A DNA stretch of 64,000 nucleotides from Paraburkholderia xenovorans LB400 (GTDB lineage: Bacteria; Pseudomonadota; Gammaproteobacteria; Burkholderiales; Burkholderiaceae): contig NC_007953.1 in the NCBI RefSeq assembly GCF_000013645.1, positions 248,001-312,000 on the forward strand. The letters run 5' to 3'. The translations under genes and the position numbers were made by a program. The notes under the pieces were generated by a model. It searched no databases. It was not told the DNA's origin and worked only from the letters and a program-made list of their open reading frames with translations. Below, one piece after another: positions 9,065 to 17,656 of this stretch (position 1 is its first letter; each line of letters begins with the position of its first letter).

Positions 9065-9856
9065 TCAGTTCATCGCCTGTGCGCTGCTCGCATGGTAGCG
9101 GCTCGGCGCAACCCCGAACGCTCGCTTGAACATCGTCGAAAACGCCGCGCTGTCCGCGTAACCGAGGTCCGCCGCGATACGCGACAGCGACAGACCGCTC
9201 CTGAGCAGATCGACCGCGCACGACAATCTGAGCTGCTGGCGCCACGCGCCGAAGGTCGTGCCGAGTTCGATCTGGAAGAGCCGTGCGAGCGTGCGCTCAC
9301 TGGCGCCGGTGCGATGGGCCCATTCGCCCAGCGTCAGCGTCGAGCCGGGATCTTCCATCAGCGCCTCGCACAGCGACTTGAGGCGGCGGTCGCCCGGCAG
9401 CACCAGCGCGCTGGTGCGCCGGGTCGCGCGTCTGACTTCTTCGAGCAGGACATCGGTGAGTCGGCGACTGTGGTCCGTTGCGGGACCGTAGTCCGCGCCG
9501 AGCCATTGCATCAGTTCCCGCATCAGCGGCGAGACGTCGACCACGCAGCACTGGTTGGCCGGCAGCGGCGAATGTTGCGGATCGATGAAGACCGCGTGGA
9601 ATTCCGTCGCGCCTACCATCGTCAGTTCGTGGTCGACGCCGGGCGGTATCCATACCGCGCGGAACGACGTCACGGTCCACACCTGACGTTCCGTCGTGAC
9701 GCGCATGCTGCCCTTGAGCGGGCAGGTCAGTTGACTCCAGTTGTGACGATGCGAACTGATAATGCCGTCGAGCGGCGGCTTGCGGTGATGAACCGTCACT
9801 GGTTCGAATTCCGTCGGAGACCGTCGCCCGTCCGGATTAAAGTGAATGCGTGGCAT
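9065..9856 (-). CDS. AraC-family regulator with N-terminal cupin domain
   Basis: 263 residues. The N-terminal part (HRHNWSQLTCPLKGSMRV, WIPPGVDHEL) is a small cupin typical of ligand-sensing AraC regulators such as NimR. The C-terminal double helix-turn-helix occupies about residues 160-258 (LGEWAHRTGASERTLARLFQ, then LSRIAADLGYADSAAFSTMFKR, ending FGVAPSRYH). It lies inside the transporter operon on the opposite strand, between the binding-protein gene and the permease genes, so it is the obvious local regulator of the divergent permease operon. The effector is unknown. Confidence 0.9.
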   Translation of the reverse strand: MPRIHFNPDGRRSPTEFEPVTVHHRKPPLDGIISSHRHNWSQLTCPLKGSMRVTTERQVWTVTSFRAVWIPPGVDHELTMVGATEFHAVFIDPQHSPLPANQCCVVDVSPLMRELMQWLGADYGPATDHSRRLTDVLLEEVRRATRRTSALVLPGDRRLKSLCEALMEDPGSTLTLGEWAHRTGASERTLARLFQIELGTTFGAWRQQLRLSCAVDLLRSGLSLSRIAADLGYADSAAFSTMFKRAFGVAPSRYHASSAQAMN

Positions 9857-10134
9857 ACATTAAAAAGTTTTTGTCTGGCTGGCTAATCAACGAACTCGCA
9901 TGGCGAGATACGATGCAGGCGAGTCGAGCCCGCAAAAGCGGTGCGCCAAAGGTCGAATGCAGGCTGACGACCTACGCGCCGGCACACAACTGGTGCGCGG
10001 ATTCTGTGCACGTGCGCGGACACATCTCAATACGGAAAGTTTGCCGGAAATGCGGTCCGCGCGTTCTTTTGATTTATCGAAACGATAGTCGGGTGATTGC
10101 AATAGACGATGGTGAAGATAGCTGGATCGGGACT
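9857..10134. promoter_or_regulatory. Divergent control region between the araC-type gene and the ABC permease operon
   Basis: 278 bases without a gene between two divergent start codons; the forward frame is open but has no recognisable coding character. Its outer ends are AT-rich compared with the neighbourhood. A short inverted repeat TATCG-AAA-CGATA lies at 10075-10087, about 50 bases before the permease start, and is a candidate operator for the adjacent regulator. The boundaries of promoters cannot be set by eye. Confidence 0.35.
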
Positions 10135-10977
10135 ATGACATTCCATCAACGCGCCGTTTTCGCAGGCGCAGCGGGGCCGGCCGCGCGCATTGCCCGCTGG
10201 TTTGCCCGGTGGTTCGCTCGATGCGCGCCGCTGCGCCACCTGATCGCGTTGCCGTTGCCGCTGGCGCTGTTGCTGGTGTGGTGGACCGGTTATCGCGCCG
10301 CGTGGATCTCGCCGCAAGTGCTGCCGTCGATCGGTCAGGTTGTTCATGCGCTCGGTGCTGGCTGGCAAAGCGGCGACCTGCAACGCGACGCGGGAGTCAG
10401 CCTGCTGCGCGTGCTGGCCGGCTTCGTGCTCGGCGGTACGCTGGGTGTGCCGCTAGGCGTGGCGATGGGACTGTCGGAGCGCATCAGGGACTACGTCTAT
10501 CCTTGCTTTCGGATCATCGCTTACGTACCGCTGCTCGGATGGCTGCCGTTGCTGGTGCTAGTGCTGGGTATCGGCGAAACGTTGAAGATCGTGCTGATCG
10601 CGAAGGCGGCGTTGGTGCCGATCACGTTGAACACGTACAACGGCATGCGCAATGTGCCGGCCGCGTATGGCGAACTCGGCGCGGTGTTTCGCTTCAGCCG
10701 CTGGCAGTTGATCCGGCACGTGGTGTTTCCCGCAGCGTTTCCGCAGATCTGGAGCGGTGTGCGTTACGGGTTGACCCAATGCTGGCTGCTGCTGGTGATC
10801 GTCGAATTCCTCGCCTCGGATTCCGGCTTGGGCTACATGATCATCAGCGGGCAGCAGCTATTTCAGATGGATACCGTGTTTGCGGCATTGCTGGTGATCG
10901 GCGTGATCGGCTTCCTGCTCGACCGCGGGCTGCGGTGGCTCGAGGCGTGCCTGTTCGGTGAGGAGCGTCGGCCATGA
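10135..10977 (+). CDS. SsuC/TauC-like ABC transporter permease 1
   Basis: 280 residues from ATG 10135. A much longer open frame exists upstream, but the added residues are polar and unlike the family, so I take the start just before the first membrane segments. The body shows the BPD_transp_1 fold: hydrophobic LPLPLALLLVWWTGY, LLRVLAGFVLGGTLGVPLGVAMGLSE, FRIIAYVPLLGWLPLLVLVLGIGE and the cytoplasmic EAA-like loop near YGELGAVFRFSRWQLIRHVVFPAAFPQIWSG. The stop overlaps the next permease start (ATGA). The two permeases probably form a heterodimer, where SsuC of the sulfonate transporter is a homodimer. Confidence 0.88.
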   Translation: MTFHQRAVFAGAAGPAARIARWFARWFARCAPLRHLIALPLPLALLLVWWTGYRAAWISPQVLPSIGQVVHALGAGWQSGDLQRDAGVSLLRVLAGFVLGGTLGVPLGVAMGLSERIRDYVYPCFRIIAYVPLLGWLPLLVLVLGIGETLKIVLIAKAALVPITLNTYNGMRNVPAAYGELGAVFRFSRWQLIRHVVFPAAFPQIWSGVRYGLTQCWLLLVIVEFLASDSGLGYMIISGQQLFQMDTVFAALLVIGVIGFLLDRGLRWLEACLFGEERRP

Positions 10978-11792
10978 ACGAGCTGGCAAACGTCGCGCGC
11001 ACGGTGTCGGCGGGAACGGGTGCGCGCCGCTGGACCCGATTTCGACGCGGTGTCATCCTGCCGCTCGTGCTGGGCATCACATGGTGGGCGGTCTATGCAT
11101 TCGGCTGGGCGCACTCGCGGATGTTCGTGCCGCCGGCGCAGGTTATCCGCACCGGACTCGCCATGTCGTTCGACGGCGAATTGCCGGGCGCGTGGCTGGC
11201 GAGCCTCGGCCGCGATCTGCTAGGACTGGCGATCGGTTCGCTGTGCGGCTTCGGCTTCGCGCTGTTCCTGAAAAGCGCACGCTGGATCGACGCGGCGATT
11301 GCTCCGACCTTCCACGCGATCAGGCAGGTCGCGTTATTTGCGTGGATCCCGTTGCTCGGCACCTGGTTCGGTCTCGGCGAGGTGGGCAAGGTGGTCTTCA
11401 TCTCGCTCGCTGCGTTTTTTCCCGTGTGGCTGAATGCGGCGCAAGGACTCGAAGCCGTTCCGCGACATTACGACGAGCTGGCCGACGTATTTCGGTTCAC
11501 ACGCTGGCAGCGCTTCCGGCGCATCGTGTTGCCGGCGATCGTGCCGTCGCTTTTCAACGGCTTCTATCTGGCGCTCGTCACCTCATGGATCGCCACCCTC
11601 GGCGCCGAGCTTCTGATGACCTCGGGCGTCGGCATTGGCACCGTGCTGAACGACGGGCGCGAGAACTTCCGTATGGATCAGGTTCTGCTCGGTGTCGCGG
11701 TGGTCGGCCTGACCGGCTTCGCCTTCCATTCATTCGCGGCGGGCATCGACAGCCGCCTCGCGCGACGACGCGGCGCCGGGGCACGACCATGA
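10974..11792 (+). CDS. SsuC/TauC-like ABC transporter permease 2
   Basis: 272 residues, about six hydrophobic segments, starting four bases inside the end of permease 1. It has the same architecture: VILPLVLGITWWAVYAFGW, LLGLAIGSLCGFGFALFL, VALFAWIPLLGTWFGLGE and the EAA-type loop HYDELADVFRFTRWQRFRRIVLPAIVPSLFNG for contact with the ATPase. Two non-identical permeases imply a heterodimeric channel. Its stop overlaps by four bases with a 12-codon open frame that leads directly into the ATPase gene. Confidence 0.88.
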   Translation: MNELANVARTVSAGTGARRWTRFRRGVILPLVLGITWWAVYAFGWAHSRMFVPPAQVIRTGLAMSFDGELPGAWLASLGRDLLGLAIGSLCGFGFALFLKSARWIDAAIAPTFHAIRQVALFAWIPLLGTWFGLGEVGKVVFISLAAFFPVWLNAAQGLEAVPRHYDELADVFRFTRWQRFRRIVLPAIVPSLFNGFYLALVTSWIATLGAELLMTSGVGIGTVLNDGRENFRMDQVLLGVAVVGLTGFAFHSFAAGIDSRLARRRGAGARP

Positions 11793-11827
11793 ACGCTTCA
11801 TCCGCCAATTTCTATCTCAAGTCATGA
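11789..11827 (+). CDS. 12-codon coupling ORF between permease 2 and the ATPase
   Basis: ATG at 11789 lies in ATGA with the permease stop, and the TGA at 11825-11827 overlaps the ATPase start ATG at 11824, again as ATGA. The peptide would be MNASSANFYLKS. The ATPase start itself has no Shine-Dalgarno sequence in the preceding 20 bases, so ribosomes re-initiating through this mini-ORF would explain its translation. Seen directly: the exact overlaps at both ends. Inferred: that the frame is translated. Confidence 0.4.
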   Translation: MNASSANFYLKS

Positions 11828-12684
11828 CTCGTTCGAAACCCGTCGACACGCTGACATTACGTTCCGTCAGCAAAGAATACGTCTCCGGCGGCGCCACCCG
11901 GCGCGTGCTGGACGACATCGATCTCAATGTGGCACGCGGCGAATTCGTCGGTATCCTGGGTGCGAGCGGCTGTGGCAAGTCGACGCTGCTGCGGTTGATC
12001 GCCGGGCTCGATCGCGATTATGGCGGCGACATCCTGATGCACGGCGAGCGTGTGGCCGGCACCGATCTGCGGCGCGGCATCGTGTTTCAGGACCATCGGC
12101 TGCTGCCATGGCTGAGCGTCGAGCGAAACATTGCGCTCGGTCTGATGAACGCACCGGGCACGAAGGCGCAAAAGGCACAGGCGGTGCGCGAGCATATCGC
12201 ACTGGTGCAGCTCGAAGGATATGAAGCGGCGCGCCCGCATCAGCTGTCCGGCGGCATGGCGCAGCGCGTCGCAATCGCTCGCGCTCTGATCAACCGTCCT
12301 GAGTTGCTGGTGCTCGACGAGCCGTTCGGCGCGCTCGATGCCATGACGCGCAGCTACCTGCAACGCTCGCTCGCTTACATCTGGGCGAGCGAGCAGGCGA
12401 CCATGGTTCTCGTCACGCACGATGTCGAAGAGGCGGTGCTGCTGTCGGACCGGGTGGTCGTGATGTCGGCGCGGCCTGGGCGCATCCGGCGCATCGTCGA
12501 CGTACGGCTGCCGCGTCCGCGCGATCCCGCGAGTGCCGCGTTCGCCGCCATCAAGGCCGACCTGCTCAACGACTTCAAGGAGCTGCACAGCGATCCTGCG
12601 GCGGTAGCCGCGCCCGGCGCGCTGCGCAGAGCCGGACGTGCTGCTTCCCCGCACGAGGTTTCCATTGCGCGAGGCGCGCGTTGA
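11824..12684 (+). CDS. SsuB/TauB-like ABC transporter ATP-binding protein
   Basis: 286 residues with all ABC motifs: Walker A GASGCGKST near residue 43, Q-loop GIVFQDHRLLPWL, signature LSGGMAQRVAIARAL near residue 140, Walker B LLVLDEPFGALD and switch His in LVTHDVEEAVLLSDRV. The family imports nitrate, sulfonates, taurine and related compounds. A C-terminal Ala/Arg-rich tail of about 30 residues is longer than in SsuB and has no recognisable motif. It completes the transporter together with the two upstream permeases and the binding protein at 7941. Confidence 0.92.
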   Translation: MTRSKPVDTLTLRSVSKEYVSGGATRRVLDDIDLNVARGEFVGILGASGCGKSTLLRLIAGLDRDYGGDILMHGERVAGTDLRRGIVFQDHRLLPWLSVERNIALGLMNAPGTKAQKAQAVREHIALVQLEGYEAARPHQLSGGMAQRVAIARALINRPELLVLDEPFGALDAMTRSYLQRSLAYIWASEQATMVLVTHDVEEAVLLSDRVVVMSARPGRIRRIVDVRLPRPRDPASAAFAAIKADLLNDFKELHSDPAAVAAPGALRRAGRAASPHEVSIARGAR

Positions 12685-12719
12685 GCGCGCGGCGCCACGA
12701 TTTTTTGAAGAGGTGATCC

Positions 12720-13289
12720 ATGACGCTCGATGCCCGCATTCTCATTCTGCCAGGCCGTGGCAGCTCCGGTTCTGATCACTGGCAAAGCCATTGGGAAGCG
12801 GCCAATCCGCACTATCTCCGCGTGCAGCAGGACGAGTGGGACAGTCCCGTTCTCGACGCATGGCTGCCGCGCCTGAACGCGGCGATTCAGGCGGAGGCGG
12901 TTCCCGCGCTGCTGGTTGCACATTCGTTGTCGGTGTCGCTGGTCGCGCACTGGGCTAGCCGTTACTCGGGGCCGGTTGCCGGCGCGCTGCTGGTTGCGCC
13001 GAGCGACGTGGAGGCGCCCAGCTATCCGGCCGGCACCTCCGGCTTCGCGCCATTGCCGCTGCGGCCGCTCGGTTTTCCGGCAATCGTGGTCGCCAGTACC
13101 GACGATCCGCGCGTGAGCGTCGAGCGAGCCCGGCAGTTCGCCGACGCGTGGGGGGCGAGGTTCGTATTGGCCGGCGCCTACGGGCACCTCGGCTCCGCGT
13201 CGCGGCTGGAAGACTGGCCGTTCGGTCAGCTACGGCTGGCTGAGCTGGCGAAGCTCGCCGGGGTGACATTGCCCGTCAACGCGGCCTGA
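12720..13289 (+). CDS. RBBP9/YdeN-family serine hydrolase
   Basis: 189 residues, the usual size of this compact alpha/beta hydrolase family. Candidate triad: Ser in LLVAHSLSVSLVAHW (about residue 67), Asp in VASTDDPRVS (about 126) and His in AYGHLGSASRLEDWP (about 155). The N-terminal ILILPGRGSSGSDHWQ matches the family opening. Members are often linked to sulfur- or ester-metabolism operons, but their substrates are poorly known. A GAAGAGG motif precedes the ATG. It probably belongs to the ABC transporter operon, 35 bases after the ATPase. Confidence 0.85.
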   Translation: MTLDARILILPGRGSSGSDHWQSHWEAANPHYLRVQQDEWDSPVLDAWLPRLNAAIQAEAVPALLVAHSLSVSLVAHWASRYSGPVAGALLVAPSDVEAPSYPAGTSGFAPLPLRPLGFPAIVVASTDDPRVSVERARQFADAWGARFVLAGAYGHLGSASRLEDWPFGQLRLAELAKLAGVTLPVNAA

Positions 13290-13313
13290 TTCTGCAGCCT
13301 GCAAGCGGGGCGG

Positions 13314-13706
13314 TCATCGCGCTTGCGAATGCTCGCGCAGATAGTCGACGATCGCGTCGCGCGTCGGTGCGTCGTCGACGCCCGAGAAGGCCATCCGGTT
13401 GCCCGGCACCGCGCGTTGCGGATCTTTGAGAAACAGCTCGAGGCTTTGCGCGGTCCAGACGATGCCGCTGCTCCGCATCGCCGATGAATAGCGGAAACCT
13501 TCCATTGATCCGGCCTGACGGCCGAGCACGTCGCCAAGACTCGGGCCCACTCGCTGATCGCCCTGTGCGACGCCATGACAGGCAGCGCAACGCTCGAACG
13601 CCTGGGCCGGCGCAACGGAGTCCGCGCTTGCCATTCCCCATCCGAAGCCCAGTGCACCGCAACAGCCGATCCGCAAGATGACGCGTGCGCATCCGTAATA
13701 AGACAT
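13314..13706 (-). CDS. Small periplasmic c-type cytochrome
   Basis: 130 residues. A signal-like N-terminus is followed by the haem attachment motif CAACHG near residue 38 and a distal Met in GNRMAFSG near residue 103, as in class I monohaem cytochromes c (AAxxFxxC-CHxxxxG ... GPxLGxxLGRxAG pattern, here GPSLGDVLGRQAG). It would shuttle electrons in the periplasm. Gluconate-type GMC dehydrogenases use cytochrome c partners, so it may serve the dehydrogenase at 765-3319, although it is 10 kb away and on the other strand. That pairing is inference. Confidence 0.88.
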   Translation of the reverse strand: MSYYGCARVILRIGCCGALGFGWGMASADSVAPAQAFERCAACHGVAQGDQRVGPSLGDVLGRQAGSMEGFRYSSAMRSSGIVWTAQSLELFLKDPQRAVPGNRMAFSGVDDAPTRDAIVDYLREHSQAR

Positions 13707-14063
13707 GGGTTTCTTCCTCTCCTGTTAAGCGCGCAGGGCTCGATGGATTCACCATGCTCGCGTTGGCTGGTCGAATAGATTTCTGGAATGCTAGGCTATC
13801 GATCCACACCGAACCCGCGAAAAACTGCCATGTTGTTGATGAGAACCGTCAAGTTAACGCGCTCACATCGCGCCTGCCTCGGGGCAATCTTCGACTGTCT
13901 GCATTTCGAATAAAATTGACGCTCGCGACATGCCCGATTCTCTCTGGAGTCCATATGATGCTGCCGCGCCCTCGTGCCGCATAACGACCGGCGAAGGCGG
14001 GCGTCGCCGGAACCGCGATGGACGGTCTCCGGCAATCGGCGCGAGAACTCAACAGGAGATAAA
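13707..14063. other. Intergenic region upstream of cysK with a possible short leader ORF
   Basis: 357 bases between divergent genes. No full gene is seen. A nine-codon frame at 13955-13984 (ATG ATG ... TAA, peptide MMLPRPRAA) is preceded by CTGGAG at good spacing and ends 79 bases before the cysK start. It contains no cysteine codon, so a classical cysteine-attenuation leader is not supported. No hairpin followed by a T-tract was found. Confidence 0.3.
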
Positions 14064-15011
14064 GTGAGCAATTTTCGCGGAGTTATCTACGACAGCATCG
14101 TCGACACGATCGGCGCCACACCGCTGGTGCGGTTGAGCAAACTGGCGGCCGCCTGCGACTGCCGGGCCGATGTGGTCGGCAAGCTCGAGTTTTTCAATCC
14201 ACTTGCCTCGGTGAAGGACCGGATCGGCATCGCTTTGATCGAGACGGCCGAGCGGGCCGGCAGGATCAAGCCAGGCACCTTGCTGATCGAGCCGACCTCC
14301 GGGAACACGGGCATCGGGCTCGCATTCGTCGCCGCGGCTAAGGGATATCCGCTCGTGCTGTGCATGCCGGAGTCCGCGTCGATCGAGCGCCGCAAGATGG
14401 TGGGCTTGCTCGGCGCCAAAGTGGAGCTGACGCCGGCTTCCGAAGGGATGGGCGGCGCGATCCGTCGCGCGGAGGCACTGAAGCGGAATCACCCGGATTC
14501 GCTGATTCTCCAGCAGTTCGACAATCCGGCGAATCCCGATGCGCACCGCCACACGACCGCCGAGGAAATCTGGAACGATACCGCCGGACGCGTCGATATT
14601 ATCGTGTCGGGCATCGGCACCGGCGGCACGATCACCGGAATCGGCCAGACGCTGAAGGCGCGCAAACCGGAGTTGCAGATGATCGGCGTGGAGCCTTCGG
14701 GCAGCGCGGTACTCTCGGGGGGCAAGCCGGGGCCGCACAAGCAGCAGGGGATCGGCTCCGGTTTCCTGTCCAGCATCCTCGATCTCAGTGTGGTCGACGA
14801 GATTGTCACCGCGACCGATGAGGACGCGATCCAGACAGCCCGGCAGGCTGCTGCGCTGGAAGGCGTACCCATCGGCATCAGTTCGGGGGCGGCGCTATCG
14901 GTCGCGTTGCGGGTCGGGCGGCGCCCGGGTAACGCGGGCAAGCTGATCGTCGTGATCGTGCCCAGTTTCGCGGAGCGTTATCTGTCGACCGAACTGTTCG
15001 CCGACGTCTAG
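14064..15011 (+). CDS. cysK: Cysteine synthase A (O-acetylserine sulfhydrylase)
   Basis: 315 residues from GTG 14064, preceded by AACAGGAG at ideal spacing; a longer frame from 13974 lacks such a site and adds polar residues. PLP lysine is in NPLASVKDRIG (about residue 46), the phosphate-binding loop is PTSGNTGIGLAF, and SGIGTGGTITG is present. It makes cysteine from O-acetylserine and sulfide. Position after a sulfonate-type transporter and a flavin monooxygenase supports a role in assimilating sulfur released by that system. CysK versus CysM cannot be fully separated by eye, but the length and GSGFL...LDLSVVDEI segment favour CysK. Confidence 0.9.
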   Translation: MSNFRGVIYDSIVDTIGATPLVRLSKLAAACDCRADVVGKLEFFNPLASVKDRIGIALIETAERAGRIKPGTLLIEPTSGNTGIGLAFVAAAKGYPLVLCMPESASIERRKMVGLLGAKVELTPASEGMGGAIRRAEALKRNHPDSLILQQFDNPANPDAHRHTTAEEIWNDTAGRVDIIVSGIGTGGTITGIGQTLKARKPELQMIGVEPSGSAVLSGGKPGPHKQQGIGSGFLSSILDLSVVDEIVTATDEDAIQTARQAAALEGVPIGISSGAALSVALRVGRRPGNAGKLIVVIVPSFAERYLSTELFADV

Positions 15012-15122
15012 CGCGTCGCGAGGTTACGCAGGCGGCGCGCGGTTGCGGCTCATGCCGTCGGCGCGCAGCAGCCGGCGAGCATTGGCCGCCGCGATCAACA
15101 CCTGTTGCGCGGGTGAAGCGCT

Positions 15123-16079
15123 TCACTGGAAATCAACGTAGTGCATTTCCCTTGATTCTCCCATCAGGAACGGCCTGTTCGCATCAGCGGCCGCCCGCAG
15201 ATAGTCCCATAGTGATGCGACGCGGCGCAGTTTGCGTAGATCCTCGCGGCTGCTCAGCCAGAAGTGCCGCGTGACCACGATCTCTTCCGGCAGAATCGGG
15301 ACGAGCCGCGGGTCAGGTGCCCCCATGAAGCAGGGCAGAATAGCGAGTGCGTTGCCCTGCAGCGCCGCGTAGTACTGGGCAATGACGCTGGTACTGCATA
15401 GCCTCGCCGTCACGTTGGGAATGGTCCGGTTCAGGTACAGCAGTTCATGGCTGAACGCGAGATCCGCGACATAGTCGATGAACGCATGGTTTCGCAGATC
15501 CGCCACCGCGCCGATCGGCGCGTGCGCCTCCAGATACTCACGCGTGCCATACAGCCTGAGCCGGTAATCGCACAGCTTGGTGAAGACGTACTGGCCACGT
15601 TCGGGGCGCTCAAGCGTGATGGCCATATCCGCCTCGCGCTTGGACAGGCTCACGAAATGGGGTACGGGCAGCAGGTCGATCGAGATACCGGGATGCCTCG
15701 CGGTAAAGCGCGTGAGTTGCGGCGACAGGAAAAAACAGCCGAACCCTTCCGTCGACCCGATCCGCACGTGGCCTGACAGCGATTGTGCCGCGCCAGCGAA
15801 CTGCTCGCTTGCCGAATGCACGGAGGTTTCGACCGCGTCCGCATAGGCGACAAGGCGCTGCCCCTCCGCGGTGAGCACGAAGCCGTCCGCACGGGACTTG
15901 TCGAACAGCACGGTGCCGAGTGCCGCCTCCAGTTCCCTTACACGCCGGGCGACGGTGGTGTGGTCAACGCCCAGACGTTTCGCTGCACCGCTTGCGCGCT
16001 GAGTGCGAGCCACCTCGAGGAAATAACGCAGATCGTCCCAGTTCAGGTTCGCGTGGGCATTGCTTGTGTTTTTTTGCAT
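15123..16079 (-). CDS. LysR-family transcriptional regulator
   Basis: 318 residues with the N-terminal winged helix (LRYFLEVARTQRASGAAKRLGVDHTTVARRVRELEAALGTVLFDKS) and a periplasmic-binding-like effector domain starting near GHVRIGSTEGFG. It is divergent from the MHS symporter gene, with a 10-bp palindrome in between, and probably controls the symporter and the mmsAB genes behind it. The effector is not deducible; 3-hydroxyisobutyrate or a related C3-C4 acid would fit the context. Confidence 0.92.
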   Translation of the reverse strand: MQKNTSNAHANLNWDDLRYFLEVARTQRASGAAKRLGVDHTTVARRVRELEAALGTVLFDKSRADGFVLTAEGQRLVAYADAVETSVHSASEQFAGAAQSLSGHVRIGSTEGFGCFFLSPQLTRFTARHPGISIDLLPVPHFVSLSKREADMAITLERPERGQYVFTKLCDYRLRLYGTREYLEAHAPIGAVADLRNHAFIDYVADLAFSHELLYLNRTIPNVTARLCSTSVIAQYYAALQGNALAILPCFMGAPDPRLVPILPEEIVVTRHFWLSSREDLRKLRRVASLWDYLRAAADANRPFLMGESREMHYVDFQ

Positions 16080-16219
16080 GACGGATGGGCTTTTTCGTCT
16101 ATATGCCGGGGATATTCGAATAACTATACTCGGTGTCAGACCACTGGAACAACCGGGGTCAGCGCCACCGCGCCATCAGCGCGTGGGCCGTCGAAGAAAA
16201 AATATACGGAGACATCCGG
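16080..16219. promoter_or_regulatory. Divergent LysR/symporter promoter region with palindromic operator candidate
   Basis: The perfect 10-bp palindrome TATTCGAATA lies at 16113-16122, 34 bases from the LysR start and about 98 bases from the symporter start, in a locally AT-rich segment. LysR regulators usually bind such interrupted palindromes next to their own promoter. Operator function is inference. Confidence 0.4.
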
Positions 16220-17533
16220 ATGGAAATGCAATCGAACCCGCACGGGGCGGCGGTTATCGCACCTGTTCCGAAGCGCGCCAGGGACTACCTGCTTGCCGGT
16301 TGGGCAAGCATGGCGGGCACCACGATCGAATGGTATGACTTCTTCCTGTACGGCACGGCTGCCGCGCTCGTATTCAACAAGATCTTCTTTCCGACGCTCG
16401 ATCCGATTCTCGGCACGATGGCCGCATTTGCGACCTACGGCGTGGGGTTTATCGGGCGGCCGATGGGTGGCATCGTATTCGGCCACTTCGGAGACCGGAT
16501 CGGACGCAAGTCGATGCTGCTGGTCACGCTGCTGCTGATGGGCATTCCCAGCATGGTGATCGGCCTGATTCCGTCCTATCAGAGCATCGGCTACTGGGCC
16601 GCGGGCCTGCTGGTGGCGATGCGTTTCCTGCAGGGCATGGCGGTGGGCGGCGAATGGGGCGGCGCCGTGCTGATGGCGGTGGAGCACGCGCCGCCTGGGC
16701 GCAAGGGATTCTTCGGCAGCCTGCCGCAAACCGGTGTGGGCTTCGGGCTGATCCTGTCCTCACTGGCGATGGCCGCCGTGACCGCGTTGCCGGAAGCCGA
16801 TCTGCTGGCCTGGGGGTGGCGTGTGCCGTTTCTCGCCAGCATCCTGCTGGTGATCATCGGCTGGGTGATCCGGGTGCGCGTGCCGGAGTCGCCGGACTTC
16901 GAACGCGTGAAGGCACTCGGCGAGCCGGTGAAGGCCCCGATCCTCGCTGCCATGCGACGCCATCCGCGTGAGCTTCTGATCATCCTCGGCGCGCGGACCG
17001 CCGAAAACACCTGGTTCTACCTGGTCGTCGCGTTCGCGCTCGCCTATGCGGCCAATCAGCTGAAGATTCCGAAGGCGGCCATCCTGCATGCGATTACCGC
17101 AGGTGCCGTGCTGTCGCTGTTCACAATGCCGTTTTGCGGTTACCTGAGCGATCGCATCGGCCAGAAGCGGCTCTTCCTGATCGGCCTTGTGATCATGTGC
17201 GTGTTTGCGGCACCGTTCTTCGCGATGCTCGCCACCCGTCACCCAGCCACTGTGTGGTGGGCGATGGTACTCGGGGTGGGCGTCGTGTTCCCGATTCTCT
17301 ATGCGCCGGAATCGCAGTTGTTTGCTTCGCAGTTCCCTGCCGAGATCCGTTATAGCGGAATTTCCTTATCCGTACAGATCGCGGGGGTGCTCGGCGGTGG
17401 CGTGGCACCGATGATTGCGACCGCGCTGCTCGCGCTCGGTAGCGGCAATCCGCACTACGTGGTGGCCTATATGGTCGCGCTGGGGATCGTCGCGTTGATC
17501 TGCACGCTGTTGATGCGTGCGGGTGCGGAGTAG
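16220..17533 (+). CDS. MHS-family (ShiA/KgtP-like) metabolite:H+ symporter
   Basis: 437 residues from ATG 16220, preceded by ACGGAG eight bases upstream; a start at 16133 would add an unrelated polar extension. It is a 12-segment major facilitator with MHS hallmarks: AGTTIEWYDFFLYGTAAALVF in segment 1, FGHFGDRIGRKSML in loop 2-3, FLQGMAVGGEWGGAVLMAVEHAP in segment 5, and the cytoplasmic VPESPDF. Relatives import shikimate, 2-oxoglutarate, proline/betaine or dicarboxylates. Its place between the LysR gene and mmsA suggests import of a short hydroxy or semialdehyde-forming acid. Confidence 0.9.
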   Translation: MEMQSNPHGAAVIAPVPKRARDYLLAGWASMAGTTIEWYDFFLYGTAAALVFNKIFFPTLDPILGTMAAFATYGVGFIGRPMGGIVFGHFGDRIGRKSMLLVTLLLMGIPSMVIGLIPSYQSIGYWAAGLLVAMRFLQGMAVGGEWGGAVLMAVEHAPPGRKGFFGSLPQTGVGFGLILSSLAMAAVTALPEADLLAWGWRVPFLASILLVIIGWVIRVRVPESPDFERVKALGEPVKAPILAAMRRHPRELLIILGARTAENTWFYLVVAFALAYAANQLKIPKAAILHAITAGAVLSLFTMPFCGYLSDRIGQKRLFLIGLVIMCVFAAPFFAMLATRHPATVWWAMVLGVGVVFPILYAPESQLFASQFPAEIRYSGISLSVQIAGVLGGGVAPMIATALLALGSGNPHYVVAYMVALGIVALICTLLMRAGAE

Positions 17534-17656
17534 CGGTGACCTTCTTGCGGTGACGATTTCGCGCTGCTGCGAGAAGGCGGCAACGCGTAAGGTTCACCGT
17601 CTGTCTTCCTTTTCCGGAGCTTGTCCGGACCTGCAACTAAATTGAGAGAGTGAACC

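Noticed and set aside
15024..15122. Reverse-strand fragment VLIAAANARRLLRADG as the end of an amidohydrolase gene
   Set aside because: Only about 30 residues without diagnostic motifs; chance similarity cannot be excluded, so no pseudogene was called.
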